A stretch of 64,000 nt of DNA from Acetanaerobacterium elongatum. Its GTDB lineage: Bacteria > Bacillota > Clostridia > Oscillospirales > Ruminococcaceae. The stretch lies in assembly GCF_900103835.1 (NCBI RefSeq), contig NZ_FNID01000011.1, positions 1 through 64,000 on the forward strand, written 5' to 3'. The notes beneath the pieces are model-generated. The model was not told the origin of the DNA and did no database searches. It saw nothing but the letters and a program-made list of their open reading frames with translations. This document shows positions 26,669 to 35,682 of the stretch, in pieces. The stretch's first letter is position 1. The number at the start of each line of letters is the position of its first letter. Both the position numbers and the translations under genes were made by a program.

Positions 26669-26886
26669 ACTGCCACCTCCTTATCAAGACGCTTGACAAG
26701 AAGTTCTGGATCAAGGTTTGTTAAAACACGAAACCAGTCAGAGTGAAAGAAGCGAAGAATACTTCTTTTTTCCCGTAGGGCATCGCGGTGATAAGGATGC
26801 ATGGATAGCACGCGGAGCGATTTGCGATAATCCTCAACGGCTCTCAAGATGACAGCGTTTGCTAAGTTTTCATATGGTGTGTTCAT
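26665..26886 (-). CDS. Small conserved phage protein
   Basis: 73 residues (MNTPYENLANAVILRAVEDY...). It has a helical N-terminus and then a basic stretch HRDALREKRSILRFFHSDWF with the pattern seen in many small Clostridia phage proteins located just before the ArpU-like gene. The ATG follows CGGAGGTACAGATT. A longer in-frame extension overlaps the SNF2 helicase gene and is a shadow. No function is assigned. Confidence 0.75.
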   Translation of the reverse strand: MNTPYENLANAVILRAVEDYRKSLRVLSMHPYHRDALREKRSILRFFHSDWFRVLTNLDPELLVKRLDKEVAV

Positions 26887-26945
26887 AATCTGTACCTCCG
26901 AATTTTTTGTTTCTCTCGGATTGGCACGGATTGTCGTTGATTGTC

Positions 26946-28310
26946 TCAGATGTGCAGGTCGGCTTTTACCGCATCGATCAGCGCCGCTTGAGTACTGTCC
27001 TTCTTGGACAATACCTTCAGAATCCGCTCGTCGATTGTGCCTTTGGTAACGATGTGCTGCACCACAACCGTTTCGGCGCTTTGTCCCTGCCGCCAGAGTC
27101 GGGCGTTGGTCTGCTGATACAATTCCAGCGACCATGTCAGCCCGAACCAGATGATGCAGGAGCCGCCGTTTTGAAGATTTAAACCGTGACCGGCAGAAAC
27201 TGGGTGGATAAGCGCTACAGGAAGCTCACCGTCGTTCCAACGCTTGATGCTCTCGGAACTGTCCAACTTGGAGAACGGAACATGTAGCTTATTCAGCCGC
27301 TCTGTTATGCGAGCAAGGTCATGTTTGAACCAATAAGCTACCAGAAGTGGTTTTCCACCAGCGGCTTCAATAATGTCCTCCAGTGCGTCCAATTTCCGGT
27401 CGTGAAGATTCACGGTACTGCCATCGTCGGTGTAGATTGTGCCGTTTGCCATTTGACAGAGCTTTCCGGTGAGAGCAGCTGCGTTTGCGGCGGTGATCTC
27501 GCTGTCCTGAAGCTGTAGGACGAGGTCTTGCTTCAGGCTGTCATATCGTTTACGTTCCTCATCGGATAGCCTGACGGTATATTCGCTGCTGACCAGCTCC
27601 GGCATTTTCAAAAGGTCGGTGGAGCGCATGGAAATGGTGATGTCCGCTATCTTGTTATAGATGCGTTGTTCCGCTCCGGGAAGAGGTTTGTAGGTAAAGA
27701 TGACCTGCCCATTGCGCTTGTCTGGCTGGAAGTATTCAAGCCGATAGTGGCTGATAAACCTTCCGAGCCGAGTGCCCATGTCCAGCAGCCGAAATTCTGC
27801 CCATAAATCCATGAGACCGTTGCTGCTGGGAGTACCGGTTAGCCCAATGATGCGCTTGATCGTGGGGCGAACCTTCATCAATGCCCTGAAGCGTTTTGCC
27901 TGATAGTTTTTGAAGGAGGACAGCTCATCGACAACCACGGTGTCATAGTTAAAAGGCAGTTTGCTGTCCTCAATCAGCCACTGAATATTTTCTCGGTTGA
28001 TGATATAGATGTCAGCAGGCTTCATGAGTGCCGCACGACGTTCCGCTTCGGTGCCGACAGCCACGGAGCAGATGAGGTTTTGTAGGTGATCCCACTTATC
28101 CGCTTCAGAAAGCCATGTGTCCCGTGCTACTCGTAATGGGGCGATGACCAGAATGCGATGCGCTTCGAAGCTGTCAAACAGCAGGTTATTCAGCGCCGTC
28201 AACGTGATGCTCGTTTTGCCAATGCCCATATCCAAGAGAACGGCGGAGATCGGATGCTCCTCGATGTAACGGGTTGCGTAGGTCTGGTAGTTATGAGGTT
28301 CGTATTTCAT
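26946..28310 (-). CDS. SNF2-type DEAD/DEAH helicase
   Basis: 454 residues. Superfamily 2 motifs: Walker A as LDMGIGKTSIT (about 30), VVVDELSSFKN (motif II) near 135, GLTGTPSSNGLMD (motif III), and LNLQNGGS plus YQQTNARLWRQGQ (motifs V and VI). It is a DNA translocase common in phage replication modules of this type. The ATG at 28310 has TTGGAGGGATTCTCG upstream and overlaps the 3' end of the VRR-NUC gene, so the two are likely coupled. Confidence 0.93.
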   Translation of the reverse strand: MKYEPHNYQTYATRYIEEHPISAVLLDMGIGKTSITLTALNNLLFDSFEAHRILVIAPLRVARDTWLSEADKWDHLQNLICSVAVGTEAERRAALMKPADIYIINRENIQWLIEDSKLPFNYDTVVVDELSSFKNYQAKRFRALMKVRPTIKRIIGLTGTPSSNGLMDLWAEFRLLDMGTRLGRFISHYRLEYFQPDKRNGQVIFTYKPLPGAEQRIYNKIADITISMRSTDLLKMPELVSSEYTVRLSDEERKRYDSLKQDLVLQLQDSEITAANAAALTGKLCQMANGTIYTDDGSTVNLHDRKLDALEDIIEAAGGKPLLVAYWFKHDLARITERLNKLHVPFSKLDSSESIKRWNDGELPVALIHPVSAGHGLNLQNGGSCIIWFGLTWSLELYQQTNARLWRQGQSAETVVVQHIVTKGTIDERILKVLSKKDSTQAALIDAVKADLHI

Positions 28311-28572
28311 CGAGAATCCCTCCAATCTGCTGTTCATCATCAAGTACATACACCTTGAAGCCGAGCCGCCGAAGCAGTCCGTGTCTCGCTATCTGTAATG
28401 GACGCGGCTTCTCTCCTGGGACCTTTACTTCCACGAAGCCAATATGACCATCCGGTATAAGCACAATACGGTCAGGCATTCCATCGAAACCGGGAGAAAC
28501 AAACTTCAGGGCGATACCACCAGCGGATTTGACTGACTGAACCAGTTTTTTCTCTATTGCTTTTTCTCTCAT
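28291..28572 (-). CDS. VRR-NUC domain nuclease
   Basis: 93 residues with the compact VRR-NUC fold: EKKLVQSVKSAGG, then GMPDRIVLIPDGHIGFVEVKVPG, whose D and E-x-K residues are the PD-(D/E)XK catalytic set. Such stand-alone nucleases act on branched or replication-linked DNA. The ATG has TGGAGTGAACGAAT upstream. It lies between primase and SNF2 helicase genes, which suggests a joint job in replication or recombination. Confidence 0.92.
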   Translation of the reverse strand: MREKAIEKKLVQSVKSAGGIALKFVSPGFDGMPDRIVLIPDGHIGFVEVKVPGEKPRPLQIARHGLLRRLGFKVYVLDDEQQIGGILDEIRTS

Positions 28573-28604
28573 ATTCGTTCACTCCATCAGAGATTTTTAT
28601 AGGT

Positions 28605-28702
28605 GGGGTAACCTCGACGCACGTCATATCTAAAACTTTTCCTAGAGCAATTTTTTTGTCCCTAAGAGACTTTTTGTATATGACCTTTATCGAGGTTACC
28701 CC
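28605..28702. repeat. Long inverted repeat between primase and nuclease genes
   Basis: Arms 28605-28629 and 28678-28702 pair at 20 of 25 positions (13 bp perfect outer stem, 5 mismatched, 7 bp inner stem) around a 48-base loop. It lies in the 139-base gap after the primase stop. It could terminate, attenuate or protect mRNA, or mark the phage origin. Sequence alone does not decide. Confidence 0.6.
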
Positions 28703-28711
28703 ATAGTCCTC

Positions 28712-30985
28712 TTAGGTCAGAAATTTCTCAAAATCTTCATCGTCGGTTTTTATCCTCAGTCCGGCGAAGAAACGCTTGTTTTTCACCTTGATACGGCTAT
28801 ATCCAGCAGCCTCCAGAGCGGAATAGAAGTCTGTAGTACTACGGATATATTCGTTGGTATCAATGCAATAATTCCGATAGGCCTGATAAAGCACACTGGA
28901 GCTCTCGCGGAAGCTGGCATCAAGCTCACATTTGTCCTCAAGGAAATGGGCAAACCAGTCGTTCTGCGCCCGGTACTCCGCGATAGCTCTCTGCACACAT
29001 TCTGGCACAGGGATTTTGTAGTTCAGCGCAATGACCTTCTTGGCACCTTCGATAACCCAAGCCAATATGCTTTCACCGGCGTTCTGATAAAGATACTCGC
29101 TATAGTTCTTGATGTCGCTGCTGCCATCAATCTTGGCGTCGAAAGGGATCACGATTAGCCTGCGCCAGATACCATCATCCGAAGCACTAACCTTTGGCAG
29201 GTGATTTGTATAAAGCACCAGTGTGTGACAGGGCGTGAAGCTAAACGGGTCCTTATACTTTTTCTCGGCAAACACATCATCAGTAGAGCAGAGTTGTTTC
29301 ACGATAGAGTCGTTGAGCCGAGCACCTTCCTGTAGTTCTGCAGCGATGAGCAGGCGCTTTCCCTTAACCTCCGCCATCTCCGGTTTGATGTTGCGACGAC
29401 AACCTACTGTTAAGGTATCAGCAGAGATGTTGCCGCTGTAGAGTCCAAGCACACGAGAGACGGCATTCCAGAAGGTAGACTTGCCGTTTCGCCCGCCTCC
29501 GTAAGCTATGATCAGAGCTTCTACATATACCTTGCCGATGGCAGCCAGCCCGCAGATCATCTGCACATAGTCGATAAGTTCCTGTTTTCCACAGAAGATG
29601 AGGTTTAAGCTATCTTGCCAAATCTGTGCTCCCTTATTGCCGGGCGATACTGAGGTCATTTTTGTGATAAAGTCATCCGGCGAATGTTCCCGCGCTCCAT
29701 CCATACCTTTTCGCAAGTCGTAAGTAGCGGCGGGTGTGCAGAGCAGGAAACAGTCTGCGTCAAGGTCGCGAGGTGAGATTTCCAGCATGGGCCGCGACTC
29801 CTTCAGTGTTGCAGTGATGTTCTTGGAGTCTCGGCGTCGAATAACGAAGGCCTGATATGCCTTCGCTGCAAGGAAAGCCTTATAAGCCTCAAGCTGCGAA
29901 TCGTTCATCAGGCTTTCAGCTTTGCTTTTGGATGCGCCTTCGAGAATTGTCTGACCGCCGTTTTCCGTCAGCAGCTTCATCGCTGCCAGCAGATCTTTGG
30001 TGGCTTCCTCCAATTGTCGACGGGTCAGTTCGTGTGCGACTGCCTGTGCGCCAGGCTCACTTTCCTGCCAGTAGTGTTCGTTGTAACGGATAAAATGTGT
30101 TGCGGGTGAATATCGCAATTCACCGGAGAAGTGCTTTGCCAGCACTTCAGCTTGGCCCACATCTGAGAAGTCACCGGGCTTATATGAAACGGGATCGTTA
30201 TATGTCTCTGGCGGAATATATCCGTCCTGCTGCTGTACCTTTGCTAAGAAACGTTGTGCGCTGTGCCAGATAATCGAAAGCTCAAAGTCCGGGAGTGGAG
30301 GATCGCATTTAGCAGCCTCTTCCATAAATGCCTGATACGCATCTTCGCTGTCACCGTATTTCTTGATGACCCGACCAGCAAAGCGGGAGAGTGTAGCGTT
30401 GCGGCTACCCTCCGGAATAACCTGACTGGCACTATACCCGCTAGCCATATTTGCATCGAAATCTTCACCCGCCAAGAAGGCCGTTAGATTTATACAGCCC
30501 TCGTGAATTTCCACCTGCGGCGAGTTGGTGCCGAAAAAGAAACGAGCAGCGTCCAGCGCTTTCGTGTCGAAATATGGAAAGATGGCGTTGACTAGCTTTT
30601 TCATGTCGCTATAACAGGTCGCGTCGGTGACCCGGTCAATGGGAAACAGCACATGGAACTTAGGTCGAGCAGGCTTTCCGTTTTTCTCGCGCATATGTGA
30701 TCGACTATAGTGAATGGCAAATGTGACGCCGGGAAAAGCTGCTTCCACATCAGCAGGCTGCATCCATTCGTCAGGGTTCTCGGAGTGGTCATTGTCACAG
30801 TCCACCGGCAGGCAGTCGCTACCTATGAAGTTATCGCCGCTACGATAGTTGTTGCGGTATTCCGCGCAAACATAATCCCGACTGACCGCAGAACAAAGAT
30901 CCGCTGCATCGGTTATCTCTGCTTTATGCGGATAGGAGCAGTTGCCGGGATTACCAATGAAGTCAGAATGATATATGGTAAACAT
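28712..30985 (-). CDS. P4-type primase/helicase (phage/plasmid primase, DUF5906-like)
   Basis: 757 residues. The N-terminal primase-like part (about 30-230) has LPVDCDNDHSENPDEWM and HFLFPIDR-like strands. The D5-type helicase (about 400-640) has Walker A as IIAYGGGRNGKSTFWNAVSR, later RLLIAAELQEGARLND and TLVLYTNHLPKV. It primes and unwinds phage DNA. The ATG follows GGAGGAGGTTCAAG and overlaps the upstream gene stop. Confidence 0.92.
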   Translation of the reverse strand: MFTIYHSDFIGNPGNCSYPHKAEITDAADLCSAVSRDYVCAEYRNNYRSGDNFIGSDCLPVDCDNDHSENPDEWMQPADVEAAFPGVTFAIHYSRSHMREKNGKPARPKFHVLFPIDRVTDATCYSDMKKLVNAIFPYFDTKALDAARFFFGTNSPQVEIHEGCINLTAFLAGEDFDANMASGYSASQVIPEGSRNATLSRFAGRVIKKYGDSEDAYQAFMEEAAKCDPPLPDFELSIIWHSAQRFLAKVQQQDGYIPPETYNDPVSYKPGDFSDVGQAEVLAKHFSGELRYSPATHFIRYNEHYWQESEPGAQAVAHELTRRQLEEATKDLLAAMKLLTENGGQTILEGASKSKAESLMNDSQLEAYKAFLAAKAYQAFVIRRRDSKNITATLKESRPMLEISPRDLDADCFLLCTPAATYDLRKGMDGAREHSPDDFITKMTSVSPGNKGAQIWQDSLNLIFCGKQELIDYVQMICGLAAIGKVYVEALIIAYGGGRNGKSTFWNAVSRVLGLYSGNISADTLTVGCRRNIKPEMAEVKGKRLLIAAELQEGARLNDSIVKQLCSTDDVFAEKKYKDPFSFTPCHTLVLYTNHLPKVSASDDGIWRRLIVIPFDAKIDGSSDIKNYSEYLYQNAGESILAWVIEGAKKVIALNYKIPVPECVQRAIAEYRAQNDWFAHFLEDKCELDASFRESSSVLYQAYRNYCIDTNEYIRSTTDFYSALEAAGYSRIKVKNKRFFAGLRIKTDDEDFEKFLT

Positions 30986-31406
30986 CTTGAACCTCCTCCA
31001 AATCTTCTGTGAAGTAGCGCAGGCGGTAGTTTTTCCACCTGGCTCTTTTGATCTCTGTCTGCATGCCGGGAGAGATTGCGCTGCCGAACACCCACACTTC
31101 GGAGCATTTGCTCATCAGGGCATTTCCAAAGAATAATCCCAGTTCACGCTCTTGCGGGTTGGTGTCGTCCATAAACTGTGGAAAGAGCAGATGCGGTGCG
31201 ATTGGTATGAATCCCTTGCCCACAGCGAAACGGCAATAATCCCGTGCAGCTTTTACATTTTTTTCGATGTCTCCCGCATAAGGAGAGCAGATATATACGA
31301 TTGGCCAGAAAGCGCGGAGTGCGCGTTCCTCTTTCTCGATCAGCGACAGGGCTTCGTAGGCGGTTGGGTCGGGGTAACCCTCGCTATTGCGTTTATCTAT
31401 ACTCAT
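30963..31406 (-). CDS. DUF4406-like protein (nucleoside 2-deoxyribosyltransferase fold)
   Basis: 147 residues. YICSPYAGDIEKNVKAARDYCRFAVGKGFIPIAPHLLFPQFMDD and the later ALMSKCSEVWVFG match DUF4406 and related families with the nucleoside deoxyribosyltransferase-like fold. A role in nucleotide metabolism is possible but not proven. The ATG at 31406 has AAAGGAGGCTCTC upstream. Its first codon overlaps the stop of a 25-residue upstream ORF containing the FFQW motif. Confidence 0.8.
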   Translation of the reverse strand: MSIDKRNSEGYPDPTAYEALSLIEKEERALRAFWPIVYICSPYAGDIEKNVKAARDYCRFAVGKGFIPIAPHLLFPQFMDDTNPQERELGLFFGNALMSKCSEVWVFGSAISPGMQTEIKRARWKNYRLRYFTEDLEEVQDVYHISF

Positions 31407-31436
31407 TGAGAGCCTCCTTTCACGATGGGCTTCTTG

Positions 31437-31480
31437 TCCATCTCTAATATCCACTGGAAAAAAGGAAGCCTATCGTACAA
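31437..31480 (-). repeat. Conserved upstream mini-ORF motif, copy 2
   Basis: From a TTG at 31480 the minus strand reads 25 codons, starting YDRLPFFQWILEMDKK. The TGA (31403-31405) overlaps the ATG of the DUF4406 gene. No Shine-Dalgarno precedes the TTG. It shares strong nucleotide identity with copies at 4171-4214 and 35683-35726. Confidence 0.55.
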
Positions 31481-31486
31481 ATATTT

Positions 31487-33427
31487 TTAATCTTTTTTAT
31501 AGAAATCCGTCTCGTAGCCATCGGCACGGAGCTGCAGGCCTTTAGCCCACGGTGGCGTCCTGCCCATCTGTTCACAGACAGATGCAAGTGACATACTCGG
31601 GTCGGCTTCGATGACAACCTCGTCGTGAATATGCATGACAATGGAGCAGCGCCGAAGCGTCTGCATCGCATAACAGAGAATATCGCGGGCAGTCGCCTGA
31701 ACAATGTTCTCCACTAACTTAGGTCCGTAGGAGTCCAATCGTTCCCATTTCTTCGTGCTACCAACACCTTCGTAGGTGATGCAGCTCCCTCCGAACTTGT
31801 TTTCACCGATACGAGGCTTCACATAGGCAAGCCGTCTGCCGCTTGGCAGCGTGATAAACAACATTCCACTATGGCAAGTGAAGGTGATACCGTGTGTCGA
31901 GTTGGTGTGTTTATAGCGAACTGCTTCCATGGCGGCCTTGTCCACATCCCACCAGAACTTCACGATGTGGGGATTCGACTGCCGCCATGCATCTACCAGC
32001 AAAGGGAGCTCTTCTTCGGCAAGTCCCATATCAAGAGCACCCATCGCCTTGAGCGCACCGACTGAGCCTCCATATCCGAGTGCCAATTCTGCGATCTTGC
32101 CTTTCTGCCGTAGGTGACCATTGATGCCGTGCTTCTCGACCGGTACTTTGAACATCTGAGATGCAGAGGCACAGTAGATATCTCCGCCTTTAGCAAACAC
32201 ATCCTGACGCCATTGCTCATCGGCAAGCCACGCGATTACACGGGCTTCGATGGCGCTGAAGTCTGAAACGATGAGCTTTGCACCAGTTCTCGGTACAAAT
32301 GTGGTACGGATAAGTTGGGAAAGCGTGTCCGGGACATCTTCGTAGAGCATTTTGAGAGCGACAAAATCTCCGCAGCGAACAAGTGAGCGGGCCTCAGCCA
32401 AATCCTCCAGATGGTTCTGAGGCAGGTTTTGCATTTGGATTAGGCGACCTGCCCAGCGACCGGTGCGGTTTGCCCCGAAAAACTGAAACATACCGCGAGC
32501 TCTGCCATCAGAGCAGACCGCGTTTTCCATCGCCTGATACTTTTTCACCGAGGACTTAGCGAGCTGCTGTCTGAGGGAAAGCACCTCCGCAAGCTCAGGT
32601 GGCGCGGATCTCAAGAGCTCCACGACTGCCTTTTTACCGAGCGTGTCGGTCTCCATGCCATTGTTCGAGAGCCACTGTTTCATCTGCTGCACGGAGTTTG
32701 GATTATCCAACTCGGTCAGCCTCTTCATAGCCACAGTCAGCTCAGAACGGGAACGACCATCAATGTCGATGGCTTCCTTCACTAGCGTCATATCCAGAGC
32801 GACGCCTCGGTCGTTGATCTCTTGGTCGAGGTTATACTCGTCCCAGACGCTGTCTGGCACAGGGAACTTAGAGAGCTTTGCCTGTATGGACATCTCGGTC
32901 TCCACATCTCGGACGTTATATTTCTTGAACGCCAGCCACTTATCCGGCGCATGATAAGGAAAATTTCGGATGCGCTGGCCATTTGCTTTTGTCGGAGAGC
33001 AGGGCTGGCAGAAGAACTTGATGAGGTCCTTGCCTTCGGTCAGTTTTTGCTTATCCAGATTGAGTACAGAGCCGACGCCTTCCAGCGAAAGAGGCAATCC
33101 CATCGTCGCCGCCCACACCATAGAGCAGCGCCACGAAACAGGATTAATGTATTCGCCAGTCGGGAGCCCCAAAAATCGTGAGAGACAGGTCCTCTCAAAG
33201 TTGGCGTTGAAAGCCCATTTTGTCACAGTTTCGTCGGTTAGAGCGGTTATAACATCGCCAGGAATTTTCTCGCCGCAGGCAAGATCAATAACCTGCACAG
33301 CACCACCGTCCACGGAGTAGCCGAACAGTAATATTTCAAAATCCGGTGCTTCAACATAGCGGTACACACCGGATTTAGCAAGATTGACACTTGAAAAGGT
33401 TTCTATATCTATACTGAGTGATTTCAT
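31487..33427 (-). CDS. Phage DNA polymerase, family A
   Basis: 646 residues. The 3'-5' exonuclease domain starts with SLSIDIETFS (motif I) and continues with VRDVETEMSIQAKL. Polymerase motif A is VSDFSAIEARVIAWL (about 375), motif B lies around GKIAELALGYGGSVGALK, and motif C is VMHIHDEVVIEAD near the end. It replicates phage DNA. The ATG at 33427 has GAAGGGACAGTGTAT upstream; in-frame starts further up have no good site. It follows the DUF2815 gene in the replication operon. Confidence 0.95.
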   Translation of the reverse strand: MKSLSIDIETFSSVNLAKSGVYRYVEAPDFEILLFGYSVDGGAVQVIDLACGEKIPGDVITALTDETVTKWAFNANFERTCLSRFLGLPTGEYINPVSWRCSMVWAATMGLPLSLEGVGSVLNLDKQKLTEGKDLIKFFCQPCSPTKANGQRIRNFPYHAPDKWLAFKKYNVRDVETEMSIQAKLSKFPVPDSVWDEYNLDQEINDRGVALDMTLVKEAIDIDGRSRSELTVAMKRLTELDNPNSVQQMKQWLSNNGMETDTLGKKAVVELLRSAPPELAEVLSLRQQLAKSSVKKYQAMENAVCSDGRARGMFQFFGANRTGRWAGRLIQMQNLPQNHLEDLAEARSLVRCGDFVALKMLYEDVPDTLSQLIRTTFVPRTGAKLIVSDFSAIEARVIAWLADEQWRQDVFAKGGDIYCASASQMFKVPVEKHGINGHLRQKGKIAELALGYGGSVGALKAMGALDMGLAEEELPLLVDAWRQSNPHIVKFWWDVDKAAMEAVRYKHTNSTHGITFTCHSGMLFITLPSGRRLAYVKPRIGENKFGGSCITYEGVGSTKKWERLDSYGPKLVENIVQATARDILCYAMQTLRRCSIVMHIHDEVVIEADPSMSLASVCEQMGRTPPWAKGLQLRADGYETDFYKKD

Positions 33428-33498
33428 ATACACTGTCCCTTCATATACCCCAGATAGGGTGACAGGCATAAGGCCCGCCACCCTTGAGGTTCTGGTTT

Positions 33499-34074
33499 TC
33501 AGGCGAGGAAGTCCTCGTCATCATCGGTTGCGAAATCAGACTCGGCAGATGCCTTGCCACCAAGAGGATCACCGTCGCGCACCTTCTGCAGGTTGTTCAG
33601 ACCGCAGGCGATGCCTTTATTGCCATTGCTGTTAAATGCATAGAAGCTGATGCTGGCACGACCGTACACACCGGAGTAGACCTCGGAACGGGTTAGAATC
33701 GGATTGCGGTCGACATCCACAATGCCGGGTGCCGTGGTTGCATTGGCGTTGATAAAGTAGGAGTTGGCGTAGGCTTCGTCGTCCGGACGTTCTGCATCAC
33801 CATCACGAAGGGGTGTCTTGAGCGCCGCCAGCGGAGGCACTGTCTTACCGTTGCCCTTGAGCTTTGACTCACCCTCGTGGTAAGCCGCTTCGATAGCTGC
33901 CTTGATTTTTGCGACCGTCTTAGTATCGGACTTGGGGATTATGAGGCTGACGGAGAACTTCGGTGTACCGCCGTTGATACTTTTGGGCTCCCAGACGTTT
34001 GCATAAGACCAGCGGGTGTTGGGACCAGTGATAACCTTCATTGGGTTGTTGACTTTCGTAGTGCTGTTATTCAT
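33499..34074 (-). CDS. DUF2815 protein, probable single-strand DNA-binding protein
   Basis: 191 residues. NPMKVITGPNTRWSYANVWEPKSINGGTPKFSVSLIIPKSDTK and the later VYSGVYGRASISFYAFN identify DUF2815, an OB-fold-like family that is predicted ssDNA-binding. The C-terminus is acidic (TDDDEDFLA), as in SSB proteins. The ATG at 34074 has GGAGGAAAACGATT upstream. Its 5' end overlaps the DUF2800 gene by 8 bases. Confidence 0.9.
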   Translation of the reverse strand: MNNSTTKVNNPMKVITGPNTRWSYANVWEPKSINGGTPKFSVSLIIPKSDTKTVAKIKAAIEAAYHEGESKLKGNGKTVPPLAALKTPLRDGDAERPDDEAYANSYFINANATTAPGIVDVDRNPILTRSEVYSGVYGRASISFYAFNSNGNKGIACGLNNLQKVRDGDPLGGKASAESDFATDDDEDFLA

Positions 34075-35206
34075 AATCGTTTTCCTCCATAAAATCATTT
34101 TTGGCTGTGTTCATCGCCGGGCGTTTATCGCTCTCCGGCACGAGCGTGGGTTTGCCCTGTGGCTTCTCTATATAGGTCGCGAGGAGTTCGTCAAAACGGG
34201 ATTTTCCGAGCAACTTCTGCATAGCGGTGACGCCCAAAACCTTGTGCTCATAAGGGTCAAAGCCAGCGTCAGTGACCACACCAGCGACTACCGTTTCATT
34301 TGTGTACCTGCGGTTCGAGCGGCCTTCGACCAGTTTCCAACCGTTCCACTTCTTACCGCTGATTGCCTGTTGAAGTGCGTATTCCTTAATGTCAGCTGCC
34401 CAGGTCACAAGATCGTCGGCGCGAACGAGGATTTCCTCGACTTCTTCATCAGTCAGCAGCGGCGGGAGCTTAAAGTCGTAACGAGCGAGCTCCATATTGG
34501 CATCTGCTCTGGCTCGGCATTCGTGTTTTGCTTTACAGAAGCCGCACCACTCACCGCACAGGAAGTTGCCGTCACCTGCGAAAGCAAGGTCAGCAGTGGG
34601 TTTTAGCACCTCATCTGCCCAGCGGTAAAGCTCGTCTTTTGAGATTTCGTAAGTACTGACATTGTCACGTCGGGGTTGATAGATGGTCATTCGTACCGAG
34701 TTGATGTCGTAGATACCATCAAACAGCTCAAGAGCGCCGAGCGCGTAACACTGCATCTGCGGGTTTTCCTCTGCACTTACGAGCACGCCCAGACCATGTT
34801 TGTAGTCAATGATCTGCAAGGTGCCGTCTGCGATGATGATGCAGTCGGCTGTGCCGAAGCCGGACTCTACCCAGCGGGAAAAGTCCACACGCTGTTCGAT
34901 GAGAACAACAGGATCAGCGCAGGTCTGCTTTGCCGCTTCTACCTGTTCGAGTACATAAGCGGCGTATCCGGCGGCGCAGTCGTTCATTTCCTCGTTGAAC
35001 CATATTAGGTTTTCGGTTGGGTCGGTTGCTTCCATGCCTAGTGCTTGGCGGAGTCTGAACTCACAAAGCGCGTGGGCATCAGTACCCTCGGCTGCATAAT
35101 TACTGCCCTTGTCATCGTAGCTCTCACAGAGCCGAGCGGACGGTGGGCAGTGCAGCCAGCGGTCCGAGCTGGATGCGGAGAGAATAGCGTGTCCTTTAGG
35201 TGGCAT
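34067..35206 (-). CDS. DUF2800 protein (PD-(D/E)XK, Cas4-like exonuclease)
   Basis: 379 residues. It opens with MPPKGHAILSASSSDRWLHCPPSARL and EGTDAHALCE. Later GTADCIIIADGTLQIIDYKHG gives the PD-(D/E)XK catalytic strands. Cysteines at about 60, 220-230 (CGEWCGFCKAKHEC) look like an Fe-S or zinc cluster, as in Cas4/AddB-type nucleases. It probably acts in phage recombination or replication with the ssDNA-binding gene next to it. The ATG has GTGGAGGGATTGACCG upstream. Confidence 0.9.
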   Translation of the reverse strand: MPPKGHAILSASSSDRWLHCPPSARLCESYDDKGSNYAAEGTDAHALCEFRLRQALGMEATDPTENLIWFNEEMNDCAAGYAAYVLEQVEAAKQTCADPVVLIEQRVDFSRWVESGFGTADCIIIADGTLQIIDYKHGLGVLVSAEENPQMQCYALGALELFDGIYDINSVRMTIYQPRRDNVSTYEISKDELYRWADEVLKPTADLAFAGDGNFLCGEWCGFCKAKHECRARADANMELARYDFKLPPLLTDEEVEEILVRADDLVTWAADIKEYALQQAISGKKWNGWKLVEGRSNRRYTNETVVAGVVTDAGFDPYEHKVLGVTAMQKLLGKSRFDELLATYIEKPQGKPTLVPESDKRPAMNTAKNDFMEENDYE

Positions 35207-35507
35207 CGGTCAATCCCTCCACATCTGCAAGTAGCGCCTTGTAGTTTGCCGGGTCAACGCCCGACAGCTTGTCGGCACAGTACTTCTGGAGCAGAGAGCG
35301 AATCTGAGCAGTGAAGCCCGCGCGGGACTTGTCTGCAAGAACAGCCCTGACCGCTTCCAGCGTTAGCACTGGCTCGGCAGGTGCGGCTTCCGGCTTCGAC
35401 TCAAAGTTGCTGAACTGCTCTGCCAGCCAGTTAGCTGCGTCGTTGATAGCAGCAGCACACCTGCGCAGTTCTTCGATTGTCGCGGACATCTCGCTCACTT
35501 TGCTCAT
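35196..35507 (-). CDS. Small conserved phage protein (often misnamed rrp5-like)
   Basis: 103 residues. It starts MSKVSEMSATIEELRRCAAAINDAANWLAEQF. The second half (LTLEAVRAVLADKSRAGFTAQIRSLLQKYCADKLSGVDPANYKALLADVE) is a helical repeat-like domain. It belongs to a phage family usually labelled 'rRNA biogenesis protein rrp5' by automatic annotation, which is doubtful. The ATG has AAGGAGGAAAAGCAG upstream. The gene is coupled to DUF2800 by overlap. Function unknown. Confidence 0.75.
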   Translation of the reverse strand: MSKVSEMSATIEELRRCAAAINDAANWLAEQFSNFESKPEAAPAEPVLTLEAVRAVLADKSRAGFTAQIRSLLQKYCADKLSGVDPANYKALLADVEGLTDAT

Positions 35508-35649
35508 CTGCTTTTCCTCCTTCCGTGGGTTTGCTTTGGGCGGCGAGGATAGAAAGATTTCTCGCCAGCCTCTTGGACACGACACTGATCGCAAGCAAAG
35601 TGTCGATCAGTTCCTCGTCGGTGTCGTTCATTTGTCTTTTGTCGTTCAT
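35431..35649 (-). CDS. Small conserved early phage protein
   Basis: 72 residues. MNDKRQMNDTDEELIDTLLAISVVSKRLARNL is the conserved part. The last ~25 residues overlap the next gene by 77 bases and look like a frame that lost its usual stop, since they are unlike a protein (cysteine-rich tail). The ATG has TTGGAGGAAGCCTT upstream and overlaps the TGA of the mini-ORF with the FFQW motif. It is the second gene of the early operon. Confidence 0.6.
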   Translation of the reverse strand: MNDKRQMNDTDEELIDTLLAISVVSKRLARNLSILAAQSKPTEGGKADEQSERDVRDNRRTAQVCCCYQRRS

Positions 35650-35682
35650 AAGGCTTCCTCCAATCTGGGGACTTGTTGTTTT

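Noticed and set aside
30963-31454. Longer start for the DUF4406 gene at 31454
   Set aside because: The extra 16 residues lie within the conserved mini-ORF region and have no ribosome site; the ATG at 31406 has AAAGGAGG.
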